64,000 nt of DNA from Nocardia suismassiliense (GCF_900269665.1 NZ_LT985361.1:6764649-6828648); one strand, 5' to 3'; positions 7,598 through 16,750 are shown, counted from the stretch's first letter. Notes: a model not told the origin generated them from the letters alone. Numbers and translations are program-made.

Positions 7598-9628
7598 TCA
7601 AACGTCGAGGAAGCGCACGTCTTTGGCGTTGTGGGTGATGAAGCTGCGGCGGGCTGCCACGTCTTCGCCCATCAGCACGCTGAACAGCTCGTCGGCCGCG
7701 GCGGCGTCGTCCAGGGTCACCTGGCGTAGCACCCGGACCTGCGGGTCCATGGTGGTCTCCCAGAGTTCCTTAGCGTTCATTTCGCCGAGACCCTTGTAGC
7801 GCTGGACGCCGTCGTCGCGGTTGATCTTCTTGCCTGCGGCGAGCCCCTCGGCCAGCAAGGTGTCGCGTTCGCGGTCGGAGTAGGCGAACTCCGGATCGCT
7901 GCGCTGCCACTTGAGCTTGTACAGCGGCGGCTGAGCCAGATACACGTGCCCCTGCTCGACCAGCGGACGCATGAACCGGAACAGCAACGTCAACAGCAAC
8001 GTCGCGATGTGCTGGCCGTCGACATCGGCGTCGGCCATCAGCACGATCTTGTGATAACGCAGCTTGGCGATATCGAACTCGTCGTGGATACCGGTACCGA
8101 ACGCGGTGATGATCGACTGGACTTCGTTGTTCTTCAACACCCGATCAATGCGAGCCTTCTCGACGTTGATGATCTTTCCGCGCAGCGGCAGGATCGCCTG
8201 ATACATCGAGTCACGCCCGGACTTGGCCGAACCACCGGCGGAGTCACCCTCGACGATGTAAATCTCGGACCTACTCGGATCCTTGGACCGGCAATCAGCC
8301 AGTTTGCCCGGCAGACCACCGAGATCATTGGCGCTCTTGCGGCGGACCAGTTCGCGCGCCTTGCGGGCGGCCGTGCGCGCCTGGGCCGACGAGATAGCTT
8401 TGCTGACAATAGTTTTGGCGTCGGCGGGATTGGCTTCGAACCAATAGGTGAGGTGCTCGTTGCAGGTGCGCTGGACGAAGGACTTCACCTCGGTGTTGCC
8501 GAGCTTCGTCTTCGTTTGACCCTCGAACTGCGGCTCGGCGACTTTCAGACTCACGATGGCAGCCAGACCTTCGCGGATGTCGTCACCGGTCAGGTTGCCG
8601 TCTTTCTCCTTGAGTAGCCGCTTGTCCCTGGCGTACTTGTTGACCACCGTCGTCAGCGCCGCGCGGAAGCCCTCCTCGTGAGTGCCGCCCTCGTGGGTGT
8701 TGATGGTGTTGGCGAAACTGTGCACCGACTCCGAATACCCTGCGTTCCACTGCATCGCGACCTCGAGCTCGTGGCCGGTGCCCTTACCGAGGAACCCGAC
8801 AACAGAGTTGTGGATCGGCTGCTTGGTCCGGTTGAGGTGCCGGACGAAGTCTGCCAAACCACCCGGGTAGTGATAGGTCCGCGTTTTCACCTGCTCGGCC
8901 GGCGCCTCCTCGGCACCCTTCGGCGCTTCGGCGATCTCGCTGTCCACCTCGTCGGCGGCGCTCGCCCGCTCATCGGTCAGGACGATCGTCAGGCCCTGAT
9001 TGAGGAAAGCCATCTCCTGCATGCGACGGGCGACCGTTTCGAAGTTGAACGTAGTGGTCTCGAAAATCTCGGGATCCGGCCAGAACCTGGTGGTGTTGCC
9101 GGTGCGCTCGGTCGGCGCACCGCGCACCAGTTCCTCGGGTTTCGCATGCAGGTAGTTCTGCGTCCAGTGGTAACCGTCGCGGTCGATCGCCAACTCGATC
9201 CGAGTCGACAAGGCGTTGACCACCGATAGGCCCACACCGTGCAAGCCGCCGGACACCGCGTAGGTCTGGGAGTCGAATTTGCCGCCCGCGTGCAGCTGGG
9301 TCATGACGACCTCGACGGTCGGTATGCCCTTCGCGTGCATCTCGACCGGGATACCGCGGCCGTCGTCGCACACCTCGACGCCACCGTCGGCGAGCAGGGT
9401 GACCTCGACTCGGGTCGCGTAGCCGGCCATCGCCTCGTCGACGGAGTTGTCGACGATCTCGCGCACCAACTGGTGCAGGCCGCGCTCACCGGTGTCCGCG
9501 ATGTACATGCCCGGCCGCTTGCGAACCGCCTCGAGTCCTTCGAGGACCGTGATGGACGAGGCACCGTAGCCCTTCTTGCGCGATTTCCCCCTGCGCGAGC
9601 CGCTTGCCGGGGCGTCTTTGGCAGCCAC
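7598..9628 (-). CDS. gyrB: DNA gyrase subunit B (orphan copy without gyrA)
   Basis: A 676-residue type IIA topoisomerase B subunit: the ATPase that supplies energy for negative supercoiling with GyrA. Visible are the GHKL ATPase motifs (EIVDNSVDEA, DDGRGIP, SGGLHGVGLSVVNALS), the transducer domain, and the TOPRIM domain (YIVEGDSAGGSAKSGRD, ADADVDGQHI), ending with YKGLGEMNAKELWETTMDP. It aligns with recalled mycobacterial GyrB over its whole length. The Arg that binds coumarins in E. coli (DRDGY here) is kept. The start is the GTG at 9628 with AAGGAGGG upstream; the longer ATG form is rejected. Canonical gyrB follows recF near oriC, but here no dnaN, recF or gyrA is present, so this is probably a second copy. 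A ParE-like role is possible. Confidence 0.92.
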   Translation of the reverse strand: MAAKDAPASGSRRGKSRKKGYGASSITVLEGLEAVRKRPGMYIADTGERGLHQLVREIVDNSVDEAMAGYATRVEVTLLADGGVEVCDDGRGIPVEMHAKGIPTVEVVMTQLHAGGKFDSQTYAVSGGLHGVGLSVVNALSTRIELAIDRDGYHWTQNYLHAKPEELVRGAPTERTGNTTRFWPDPEIFETTTFNFETVARRMQEMAFLNQGLTIVLTDERASAADEVDSEIAEAPKGAEEAPAEQVKTRTYHYPGGLADFVRHLNRTKQPIHNSVVGFLGKGTGHELEVAMQWNAGYSESVHSFANTINTHEGGTHEEGFRAALTTVVNKYARDKRLLKEKDGNLTGDDIREGLAAIVSLKVAEPQFEGQTKTKLGNTEVKSFVQRTCNEHLTYWFEANPADAKTIVSKAISSAQARTAARKARELVRRKSANDLGGLPGKLADCRSKDPSRSEIYIVEGDSAGGSAKSGRDSMYQAILPLRGKIINVEKARIDRVLKNNEVQSIITAFGTGIHDEFDIAKLRYHKIVLMADADVDGQHIATLLLTLLFRFMRPLVEQGHVYLAQPPLYKLKWQRSDPEFAYSDRERDTLLAEGLAAGKKINRDDGVQRYKGLGEMNAKELWETTMDPQVRVLRQVTLDDAAAADELFSVLMGEDVAARRSFITHNAKDVRFLDV

Positions 9629-10117
9629 TGGTCGGTCGCCCTCCTTACTTGCCGAGCTCCGGCGCAGCGGCGATCGCACACGGAAGGCCCAGGAGGATGT
9701 CACCGGGAGATACGGGTCCTCGCGCGTGCTGCGCGCAACGCGCCGAAGGATTCGCCGCTAGTTACTTCTCCATCCTAGCCATAGACGGACGAGACATGTG
9801 GATTTAACAGGTCTGTGGTCGACGTAGATCCTCCACAATCCTTTCGGTCGATCCCCCCTATTTGCTTCCCACTACCAGACGCTCTGCGGGCACGCTAGAC
9901 GCCAAACAAAGGAAAATGGCCGAACTGGCAAAAATGAGCCATACGTGCCACGTCAACAACCTTGCTCAACGCTCGGAAAGTACGACCATTCGGACAACAT
10001 GAGCGCTCACAACCCACCGGGTCGGATCGCAGACCGCTACAAACCGACTGGTCGGTGATGGCAATTGGTCGGCAGCGGGAGACGAGCAGCGACTGAGCCT
10101 CGACCCCTCGGACAGAT
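9629..10117. other. Intergenic stretch upstream of gyrB; no gene seen
   Basis: This stretch holds the promoter region of the minus-strand gyrB copy near its left end and the 3' side of the SDR gene at its right end. It is less GC-rich than its neighbours around 9830-9990. I see no open frame with protein-like composition. A perfect palindrome at 10043-10056 is listed separately. Confidence 0.6.
10043..10056. promoter_or_regulatory. Candidate TetR-type operator palindrome
   Basis: ACCGAC TG GTCGGT is a perfect 14-base inverted repeat of the kind bound by TetR-family dimers. It lies downstream of the SDR gene and far upstream of gyrB, with no TetR gene nearby, so its target is unclear. It could be a relic. 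Confidence 0.35.
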
Positions 10118-10888
10118 CTAAATCATGGCCGCAGGAGTGGCAGACACCAGTCCCCCATCAATGAGCAGGTCGTGCCCGTTGATGTAAGCCCCTTCGTCCG
10201 ACGCCAGGAACGCCACCGCGCCCGCAACCTCCTCGGACGTCCCGATGCGACCCGCGGCGACCGTGGCCCCGAGGGCCGCCTGCACGTCCGCCGACGCCTC
10301 GGCCTCGAACGCCGGCGTGGCGGTGTAACCCGGACTCACCGAGTTGACCCGAATTCCCCGGGGCGCCAGCTCGGCTGCCAACGTGCGCGCCAGATTGTGC
10401 ACGGCCGCTTTGGTCGCGGAGTACAGCGCCGCACCGGGGCTACCCCGATGCACCGCGAACGACGCGTTGATCACGATCGCCCCGCGGTCGGCCAGCAGCG
10501 GAAGGGTCTTCTGGATGGTGAAGAACGCCGCCTTGAAGTTGATATCGACCACGCGGTAGAACTCCGCTTCGGTGACGTCGGCGATTCGCTGGAACGCGCC
10601 GACGCCCGCGTTTGCGAAGACCACATCCAGCCGCCCGAACCGGTCCTGAATGGCGGTCGTCAACGCGTCGAGGTCGGCGAGATTCGCGGCGTCGCCGGAC
10701 ACGGCGAGCACGCGGTCCACACTGCCCAATTCCTGGACGGCGGCATCGAGCCGAGCCTTGTCGCGACCGGTGACGACGACTCGCGCACCCTCGTCGAGCA
10801 GACGACGCGCGGTCGCCAACCCCATGCCGCTGGTACCGCCGGTGATGAGCGCGATCTTGTCGTCGAAGCGAGAACTACTAGCGGGCAT
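10118..10888 (-). CDS. SDR family NAD(P)-dependent oxidoreductase
   Basis: A 256-residue classical short-chain dehydrogenase/reductase. The cofactor-binding motif TGGTSGMG is at residues about 16-23, the NAG motif is at about 93, and the catalytic Ser-Tyr-Lys appears as NASFAV...YSATK (Tyr about 155). It oxidises or reduces an alcohol/ketone with NAD(P); the substrate is unknown. An Arg soon after the second strand (VVTGRDKAR) favours NADPH. It is divergent from an ArsR-type regulator 86 bases away, with palindromes between the two, so that regulator probably represses it. This arrangement is common for detoxifying SDRs. Confidence 0.92.
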   Translation of the reverse strand: MPASSSRFDDKIALITGGTSGMGLATARRLLDEGARVVVTGRDKARLDAAVQELGSVDRVLAVSGDAANLADLDALTTAIQDRFGRLDVVFANAGVGAFQRIADVTEAEFYRVVDINFKAAFFTIQKTLPLLADRGAIVINASFAVHRGSPGAALYSATKAAVHNLARTLAAELAPRGIRVNSVSPGYTATPAFEAEASADVQAALGATVAAGRIGTSEEVAGAVAFLASDEGAYINGHDLLIDGGLVSATPAAMI

Positions 10889-10929
10889 GGGGCCGACCTT
10901 TCAACAGTTGAATTGTTCGAATACTTACG

Positions 10930-10944
10930 TACAGTTCGACTGTA
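10930..10944. promoter_or_regulatory. Operator-like palindrome between SDR and ArsR genes
   Basis: TACAGT TCG ACTGTA is a perfect 15-base inverted repeat lying in the shared promoter region of the divergent SDR and ArsR genes. Related half-sites occur on both sides (CAACAGTTG at about 10904 and CAACAGTCG at about 10948). The repeated CAGT core suggests cooperative binding by the adjacent ArsR-type repressor. Confidence 0.6.
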
Positions 10945-10974
10945 TGTCAACAGTCGAGATATCCTGGCTCCGTG

Positions 10975-11307
10975 ATGACCGCACATCCCGAACGGGACCA
11001 GATACAGTTGGCGAACGTGCTCTCCGCTGTGGGAAACCCGCTGCGGCTGTGCATCGTTCGGGTGCTGGCCGACGGCTGCGAGCACACCTGCGGGTCGATC
11101 GTGGACGGCGTGCCCAAGTCGAACCTGACCCATCACTACCGAGTGCTGCGCGACGCGGGCATCATCTGGCAGCGCCCCTCCGGCCGGGAAACCCTGCAAT
11201 CGTTGCGCCGCGAAGATCTCGATGCCCGATTCCCCGGCTTACTGGACGCCGTGCTCGCCGCAGCCCGCAGTGAAACCAAGGACCCGTTCGCCGAGATCGC
11301 GCGCTGA
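10975..11307 (+). CDS. ArsR-family winged-helix transcriptional regulator
   Basis: A 110-residue winged-helix DNA-binding protein of the ArsR type. The region AVGNPLRLCIVRVL is the typical first helix, and VPKSNLTHHYRVLRDAGII is the recognition helix pattern (S..SHHLRxLxxAGL in the family). The wing follows with RPSGRETLQSLRRED. No metal-binding CxC motif is present in the recognition helix, although two Cys lie at CEHTC, so the ligand may be organic. It is divergent from the SDR gene and probably controls it and itself through the palindromes between them. A GTG at 10972 directly precedes the ATG used here. Confidence 0.9.
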   Translation: MTAHPERDQIQLANVLSAVGNPLRLCIVRVLADGCEHTCGSIVDGVPKSNLTHHYRVLRDAGIIWQRPSGRETLQSLRREDLDARFPGLLDAVLAAARSETKDPFAEIAR

Positions 11308-11516
11308 AAGATCGCTGCCCGCAGACGCACTGGCGAGGATTCACGGCTGTCAGTGACACTATCGGCCGACTCGAAGAATAGGGTCGGCCGTCGTCAGTGA
11401 CGGCGAGCAACGAGCCTGAGGGGACAGCACCCACCCCACCGCGGCCGGTGCGCCGGAATTGTCGGTGCCCGGCATTAGGCTGAGCCGCACATGAAACCGA
11501 GCCGAGGGGGTCCAGC

Positions 11517-12746
11517 GTGACGGCAAGCCGGGAGGTCGAGGCGCCCGCGGCGGCGGACGGGACGGACCCCGAACTGCTCGATCTGCAGGACGACATCTCG
11601 TTCGAGCTCGAGGAAGTCAACGAGCTGCTCGCCGAATTGATCGCGCTGCAGGCGGACCGCAAAGCCAAGGACGGCGAGATCCTGTCCTACCGGCTCGGTG
11701 TCACCGGGGAGCCGCCCGAGACGCTCGCGAAGATCGGCGCCCGCTACGACCTGTCCCGCGACCGCATCCGGCAGCTGCACACCAAGGCTGTCGGACAGCT
11801 GATCCGCAACGCCCAACTCAGCGGGCACCGGGCCGCGAACGTGTTCGCCGAGCGTTATCCGATCGGCGCCCGCGACCAGCAACTGGTGCGTGCACTGCTG
11901 GTGGAGACCTACGCCACCGACACCGATATCGCGGCAAACGAGTTGTCGTACTTGAAGTTGCGGCTGGCCGGGCACGCCGCCGAGGACGCCAAACGGATCG
12001 CCGGCTTCGTGACGCAACGGATCGCGGCCTGGCAGAAGAAGACGAACCGGCGGCTGGCCAAACTGCGCGACGCCGAACCGCGCGCGACGAGCCAGCTGAA
12101 TCCCTGGCTGGGCCAAGTGGATTGGCCGGCCTCGGGCACGCCGGACGCGCTACCGGTGACCTCGGCCCGCACGGTCGACAGCGACGATGACGGGCGCGGG
12201 CACTTCTACCTGGACAAGGTCGGCCGCGACGTGCCGTTCGACTCCGGGCTGGAGGCACGGCTGCTGTGGATCCTCAACGCCAGTGACCTGGTCGACTCGT
12301 TCCAGGAACAACCCGGCGCGATCACCTACGCCGTGAACGGCACGGAGCAGCTCTATTACCCGAGCATCGCGGCCCGGCTCACCGACGGCCGGACCGTGCT
12401 GATCGATGTCCAGCCGCTCGGACACGTTGCCTTCCATGTCAATCGAGCAAAAGCCGCCGCTGGGCGTGCTTACGCGCACAGCACGGGCTGGGGCTGGCTC
12501 ATCTGGACCGGCAGCCTGCTCGGCATCCCCGACCTGCTCGCCCGAAAAGTCGACGCGGCCGCCGCGGCCGAGCTCACCGAGTTGCTCGAGCACGGGCCGG
12601 TGCCGTGGTCGGCGATCCGGCAGGTGCGCGCCGAGACCGGCCTCGAGCTCCTCGATTTCGTCGCCTTGGTCCTGCGCAACGAATGGCGTTGGGACCGAGG
12701 ACCGTTCCAGCTCAGCGCACCACCATCGCGCCCGCCAGGAACGTGA
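11517..12746 (+). CDS. Sigma-region-4-like HTH fused to a TnsA-like nuclease-fold domain
   Basis: A 409-residue two-part protein. Residues 65-100 (PETLAKIGARYDLSRDRIRQ) match the helix-turn-helix of sigma-70 region 4, preceded by an acidic helix. Residues 228-335 resemble the PD-(D/E)XK fold of TnsA-type endonucleases: the helix Glu is at SGLEARLLW (E246), then a strand with YPSIAARL where nucleases have PD (S283), then LIDVQP (D297-V-Q299) where D/ExK is expected. The core is thus degenerate or uses Q for K. An Ala/Glu-rich C-terminal region follows. There is no other sigma-factor region, so it is not a sigma factor. Its 3' end overlaps by 35 bases the end of a convergent gene that also has a nuclease-like core. 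Confidence 0.8.
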   Translation: MTASREVEAPAAADGTDPELLDLQDDISFELEEVNELLAELIALQADRKAKDGEILSYRLGVTGEPPETLAKIGARYDLSRDRIRQLHTKAVGQLIRNAQLSGHRAANVFAERYPIGARDQQLVRALLVETYATDTDIAANELSYLKLRLAGHAAEDAKRIAGFVTQRIAAWQKKTNRRLAKLRDAEPRATSQLNPWLGQVDWPASGTPDALPVTSARTVDSDDDGRGHFYLDKVGRDVPFDSGLEARLLWILNASDLVDSFQEQPGAITYAVNGTEQLYYPSIAARLTDGRTVLIDVQPLGHVAFHVNRAKAAAGRAYAHSTGWGWLIWTGSLLGIPDLLARKVDAAAAAELTELLEHGPVPWSAIRQVRAETGLELLDFVALVLRNEWRWDRGPFQLSAPPSRPPGT

Positions 12747-13659
12747 CGATCAGCATCATCGCGCAGCAGGTCATCAACTGCCAGTGATTGATGGTCTGCT
12801 GCAGGTTCTTGATGGTGGCCCGCAGTGAGGTGTCGAGCCGGTGGTGGTCGTCGAGTTTGCGGCGCGCCTGCGCGAGAGCCTCGGCCCGCTCCTGCGCCTC
12901 CTGCTCCGCACGCTCCAACCGAGCGGTCAGCTTCATCAGGTTTTTCTGCTTGTCGCGCACGGTTTTCCGGGACAGCGCGAGTGTGGTGCGCTGATTGACC
13001 AGCTCCTGACGCTGCCGGGAGATGATCATCGCCTGCGTTTTCGTGTGGTGCTCCCAGTCGGCCACGGTGGCCCAACCTCCTTTCGACACATCACGATATC
13101 CCCAGACGATGTCGCCGGTGACCCAGCCGTGGATGAACTCACGCAGCTCCAGCGGCTCTCGGCGCGGCGCGGCCACCGCACTGTGCGCGGTGTCCAGCAC
13201 ACCGGCCACCGCCTGGTAATCGCATGCGGGCGGGGCGAAATCGGCGATGCCGAGCGCGTGCAGATGATCGACCCAGTAGCCGGGCGGGCACAACCACAGC
13301 ACCTCCGTGATGCCCGCCGCGCGCAACCGCTCCGTATGTTCCTGCGCGAGAGTTCGTTCCAGCGATCCGCTGCGCACCTCGATCACGTACTCGCGGTCGC
13401 CCTTGCGCCAATAGATGTCCACCGGCAAACCGGCCACCCGCCGGTCCACCTCGGCCACGTCGGCGCCGTACGCCAGCAACCGGCCGCACACCCAATATTT
13501 CAACCGCCGCATATCCCATTGCGCGGCGTCACATTCCGGACACTTACAGCCATACCCGCCGGACTGTCTGCGGGCTCGGCCCGGACCGTCCGTAATACCC
13601 AACTCGGCGAGCATCGCCCGGCGCCCGCAGGCGATCTCCGCCCGCTGCTTCGTTCTCAC
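12712..13659 (-). CDS. CoiA-like nuclease-fold protein with coiled coil and C-terminal membrane anchor
   Basis: A 315-residue protein from a GTG start. A Cys cluster (CKCPEC, residues 38-43) comes first, then a PD-(D/E)XK-like core: VDIYW (D81), EYVIEVR (E94-V-R96), and ITEVLWLCPP, the order seen in competence protein CoiA and relatives. Residues about 205-285 form a long charged coiled coil (many K, E, Q, R). The last 25 residues are a single hydrophobic helix (MTCCAMMLIVTFLAG) that should anchor it in the membrane. Arg replaces the usual catalytic Lys or Gln, so activity is uncertain. It converges with the sigma-4/TnsA-like gene and overlaps it by 35 bases. Confidence 0.78.
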   Translation of the reverse strand: MRTKQRAEIACGRRAMLAELGITDGPGRARRQSGGYGCKCPECDAAQWDMRRLKYWVCGRLLAYGADVAEVDRRVAGLPVDIYWRKGDREYVIEVRSGSLERTLAQEHTERLRAAGITEVLWLCPPGYWVDHLHALGIADFAPPACDYQAVAGVLDTAHSAVAAPRREPLELREFIHGWVTGDIVWGYRDVSKGGWATVADWEHHTKTQAMIISRQRQELVNQRTTLALSRKTVRDKQKNLMKLTARLERAEQEAQERAEALAQARRKLDDHHRLDTSLRATIKNLQQTINHWQLMTCCAMMLIVTFLAGAMVVR

Positions 13660-14278
13660 GCGACCACTCCCCTGCCCAAACCACCGCAGGTCTGGCGACC
13701 TACGCCATAGATCAAGAGTGCGTCAGACTCGCGAACCTCGCCAGTCCCCTTTACCCCGCGCCCGGGTGCGCCTCAACGGCAGATTTCCGGTCCAAGGCCT
13801 GGTGTAGGCTGTGGCACAAGTAATTTCGGCGCAGCGGGCGGCCACAACAACACGGATATGTCGGTGAATTGACAGTTGCCGCCATCCTGCGATTTCGTTG
13901 CGCCACGCGCCGATGTGCGCCGTCGCCGGTCTTCGGGCTGCCGCCGGAGCCGGAAACCGCATAGGCTACGACCGGGGTGCGCCCGGCTGGTCGCCGATTG
14001 GTAAGCAGATCTGTTCCGGACAAACCGGATCGCGCCGACCTCCGCCTGCAACGGCGCAGGACGGCCCGCCTACGCTGCTTCGATCAGAGCCAAGGAGGAC
14101 CGGTACCGAGCCGGTCTTCGACAACGAGCGCCAGCGAGTGAACCGACAACACGGCGCCCCATGGCGAACGACGGAGCCGAGCGTCAGCGAGGCAGTCGCG
14201 AACCACGTATTTCCAACTGGGCGGATAGAATCGTCCGGCCGAGTGCGAGCTGGGCCGATACGGGGAAGTGGGTACTGG
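13660..14278. other. Intergenic stretch; no gene seen
   Basis: I see no convincing gene in these roughly 620 bases, although the frame of the following protein stays open upstream without protein-like composition. Around 13867 a TTGACA-like hexamer is present, but no good -10 partner follows at the usual distance, so I do not call a promoter. The segment holds the upstream regions of two divergent genes. Confidence 0.5.
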
Positions 14279-15406
14279 ATGGAGCACGGTCAAGAGGCCG
14301 GCGAGTCGATCGGCGCGATGCTGTCGAGCATCGCGGCGGTTCTCCGAGAGGTCAGCGACAAACTGGACGCCGTGGCGGCTCGGGTCGACGGCGTCGACAT
14401 CGCCACCGTCGTGCCTGCCGACCACAGCCTGGAGGCGCGGCTGGCGAAGCTCGAGGCGTGGGCTTTCCGTGCCGGACAGGACATTTCGGGCATCGACGGA
14501 CGGCTGGAGAAGGTCGAAGCCGGTGGTGCGCCGTCGCATGCCGCTCCGGACAGCGAGCGCGCCGAGCGTCCGTTACCGCGCGCGGCGTCCCGCCGGAACG
14601 CCGCGGCCGCCGAGCCGAACGCCCCAGCTCAGCGCGAATCCCCTGCCACCGTGGCCACTCCCACCATCAGGGAGAGCATCGGCACCTCGCACGAGCTCGC
14701 TCAGCCGATCCGCGACAGCACCCTCGCTGCCCGGGAGAACGCCACCGCGACCAGGGAGAGCGTCTCCCGGCGGTACGAAGGCTCGCCGACCGCCCGCGAC
14801 ACCCCGCCCGCGCGGGATTCGGCGGCGCACGAGGCGAATTCCGTGCCGCAACGTAGTTTCAGCGCGCCTCGCGAACCGGCGTTCGAGCCGAGTTCCAGCT
14901 CCGCGCAGAACTTCACGACCCCGACACCGCGGGAGCCGAGCCCGGCACCCGCCCAGAACTTCACCGCGCCGACGCCGCGCGAGCCGCTGCCCGTCCGCCA
15001 GTCCAGCTTCACCGCGCCGCGCGAACCGGCCGCCTCCTCGTCGTATCAGAACTTCACCACGCCGCAGGAGAATCCGTACGAGAGCATGGTTCCCTCCGCG
15101 CCGGACAGCGGCGACTACAGCCGCCCCACGAACGGGTCCGCGCCGGAGGCGAACGGCACCGCGCTCACTGGTGCGCACCGCGCCGACGACGACCTGATCC
15201 CGGTCGACAACACCCACGTCGACAAACTGCAGGCGATGCTGGACGAGCTGAAGAAGACCGCGGCGGCCCCGCTGGGACGGTCCGACGTCTTCGGTCCGCC
15301 TGCGGGCGACCTGAACTCGACCAGTTATCAACCCGCCGGCAGCGAAACCCGCAGCACCGACACGCCCCGCGACTACCGACTGTCGAGCCCGCCGCCGGTT
15401 TCCTGA
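14279..15406 (+). CDS. Coiled-coil, Pro/Ser/Thr-rich repeat protein of unknown function
   Basis: A protein of about 375 residues starting at the ATG at 14279 with GGGGAAG-like sequence upstream. Residues 8-85 are helical and likely form a coiled coil (IAAVLREVSDKLDAVAARVD). The middle (100-270) is low-complexity, rich in A, P, S, T and R. Residues about 190-270 contain four or more copies of a motif like NFTxPTPREP. The C-terminus has a short ordered stretch (VDNTHVDKLQAMLDELKK). No signal or membrane helix is found. The architecture suggests a scaffold or cell-division-type protein, but I recognise no family. It converges with and overlaps the LysR gene by 34 bases. Confidence 0.7.
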   Translation: MEHGQEAGESIGAMLSSIAAVLREVSDKLDAVAARVDGVDIATVVPADHSLEARLAKLEAWAFRAGQDISGIDGRLEKVEAGGAPSHAAPDSERAERPLPRAASRRNAAAAEPNAPAQRESPATVATPTIRESIGTSHELAQPIRDSTLAARENATATRESVSRRYEGSPTARDTPPARDSAAHEANSVPQRSFSAPREPAFEPSSSSAQNFTTPTPREPSPAPAQNFTAPTPREPLPVRQSSFTAPREPAASSSYQNFTTPQENPYESMVPSAPDSGDYSRPTNGSAPEANGTALTGAHRADDDLIPVDNTHVDKLQAMLDELKKTAAAPLGRSDVFGPPAGDLNSTSYQPAGSETRSTDTPRDYRLSSPPPVS

Positions 15407-16350
15407 TCCTCGGATTCCGAGTTGGTGAGGATCGCGGCGATCAGGTCGCGCAGCCAGCGATGCCCGCTGTCGGCGGTATTGCGCGGATGCCAGGCCATGC
15501 CGATCGCGACCTCGGGCAGCGGCAGCGGAATCTCGAACGCGCACAACCCCAGTGCGGGCAACGCCGACCTGCTCAGCAGCGCGGGTGCCGGGCAGATCAG
15601 ATCGTTGCCGTGCACTGCGAACAACGCGGTGGTCAGATTCGGCACGGTGGCGACCACACGGCGGGTGCGACCGTGCAGGGCCAACCGGTCATCGATCGAC
15701 CCGCGCAGGTGACCATTTCGCGAAATGCTCAGATGTGCCGCGGCCGCGAACCTGGCCACCGTCACCCGCTCGGTGACCAGCGGATGATCGGCGGCGGCGA
15801 TCCCGATGATCCGGTCGCCGAGCACGCGGCGCACCGTCGTCTCCGGATCGCTGTGGTCGATCACGCCGACCTCGATGTCGACCCGGCCGTCGCGCAATGC
15901 CGCGGTGCCCTCGACGGTGTCGGGTAGGAAACGCAACGTCACCCCGGGTGCCTGCGCGCGCACCGCGGCCAGCAGCGGGGCGGCCAACTCGGTGAGCACC
16001 GTGTCGTCCGCCTGCACCGCGAAGTTCCGCTTCAGCGCGGTCGGATCGATCGCGCCCCGCGGTGCCAGCAGCGCCCGTCCCTGCTCGACCAGAGTGCTGA
16101 CCTCGTAACGCAATTCCAGCGCACGCGGGGTCGGCACTAACCGGCGACCGGCCCGTACCAATAGCGGATCATCGAGCACCTGCCGCAACCTGGCCAGTGT
16201 CCGGCTCATCGCGGGCGCGGAAGTGTGCAGCCGTTCGGCCGCCCGCGTGACACTGCTCGTCTCCAGCAGTGCGTCGAGCGCCACCAGCAGGTTCATGTCC
16301 AGGGGCTGCACTCCTGGATTATCACCAGTGGAATCGTTGATCACCAACAT
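15373..16350 (-). CDS. LysR-family transcriptional regulator
   Basis: A 325-residue LysR-type regulator: an N-terminal winged HTH (LLVALDALLETSSVTRAAERLHTSAPAMSRTLARLRQVLDDP, residues about 20-62, the standard pattern) followed by a periplasmic-binding-like effector domain from about 105. The start could also be an ATG 17 codons later (MNLLVALDA). LysR genes usually face their target, but no clear divergent gene is present next to it; the neighbouring 0.8 kb is repeat-filled, so the original target may have been lost or lies elsewhere. The effector is unknown. Confidence 0.92.
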   Translation of the reverse strand: MLVINDSTGDNPGVQPLDMNLLVALDALLETSSVTRAAERLHTSAPAMSRTLARLRQVLDDPLLVRAGRRLVPTPRALELRYEVSTLVEQGRALLAPRGAIDPTALKRNFAVQADDTVLTELAAPLLAAVRAQAPGVTLRFLPDTVEGTAALRDGRVDIEVGVIDHSDPETTVRRVLGDRIIGIAAADHPLVTERVTVARFAAAAHLSISRNGHLRGSIDDRLALHGRTRRVVATVPNLTTALFAVHGNDLICPAPALLSRSALPALGLCAFEIPLPLPEVAIGMAWHPRNTADSGHRWLRDLIAAILTNSESEDQETGGGLDSR

Positions 16351-16750
16351 TGCGCTGGTGATAAGCCTGGGCGAGTCGCGGGTATGCCAACGAATCTCGA
16401 CGACGTCACGATTGTTGGCTCGGCGGACGCAGTGGGTGCTGGCCTCTGGGCATCAGCGCGATCCTGGGTTCGCAACGGGTTTCATCAGCCATCTGCCGTT
16501 CGGAACCGGCAGCGTGGTGGATACCGAACTGTGCTCGTCCTGAACCCGCCGGAGTACCGGCGCGCCAGAGTTCCACCGTGCGCTGCTGTGGTCCTGTCGA
16601 GGGAGCTCCGAGACGCAGCAGAGTCAAATGGTGGTTCGTGAAACCAGCAGAGTCGAATGGTGGTTGGTGAAGATCGTTCAGCGACCATATGACTCTGCTC
16701 GATTGTCGGGTCGGTGGAGGTGGTGGGTGCTGACCTCTGGGCATAGGCCG
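16351..16750. other. Gene-poor stretch with short direct repeats
   Basis: No credible gene is seen. The stretch contains two adjacent 29-base direct repeats starting CAGCAGAGTC(A/G)AATGG at 16616 and 16645, and an inverted piece of the same unit (GACTCTGCT) near 16691. A second short repeat, TG(G/A)CCTCTGGGCAT, occurs at about 16440 and 16729. These look like degraded duplications rather than a functional element. Confidence 0.6.

Noticed and set aside
11517..12746. Complete sigma factor
   Set aside because: Only region 4-like HTH is present; region 2 is missing and the C-terminus is nuclease-like.
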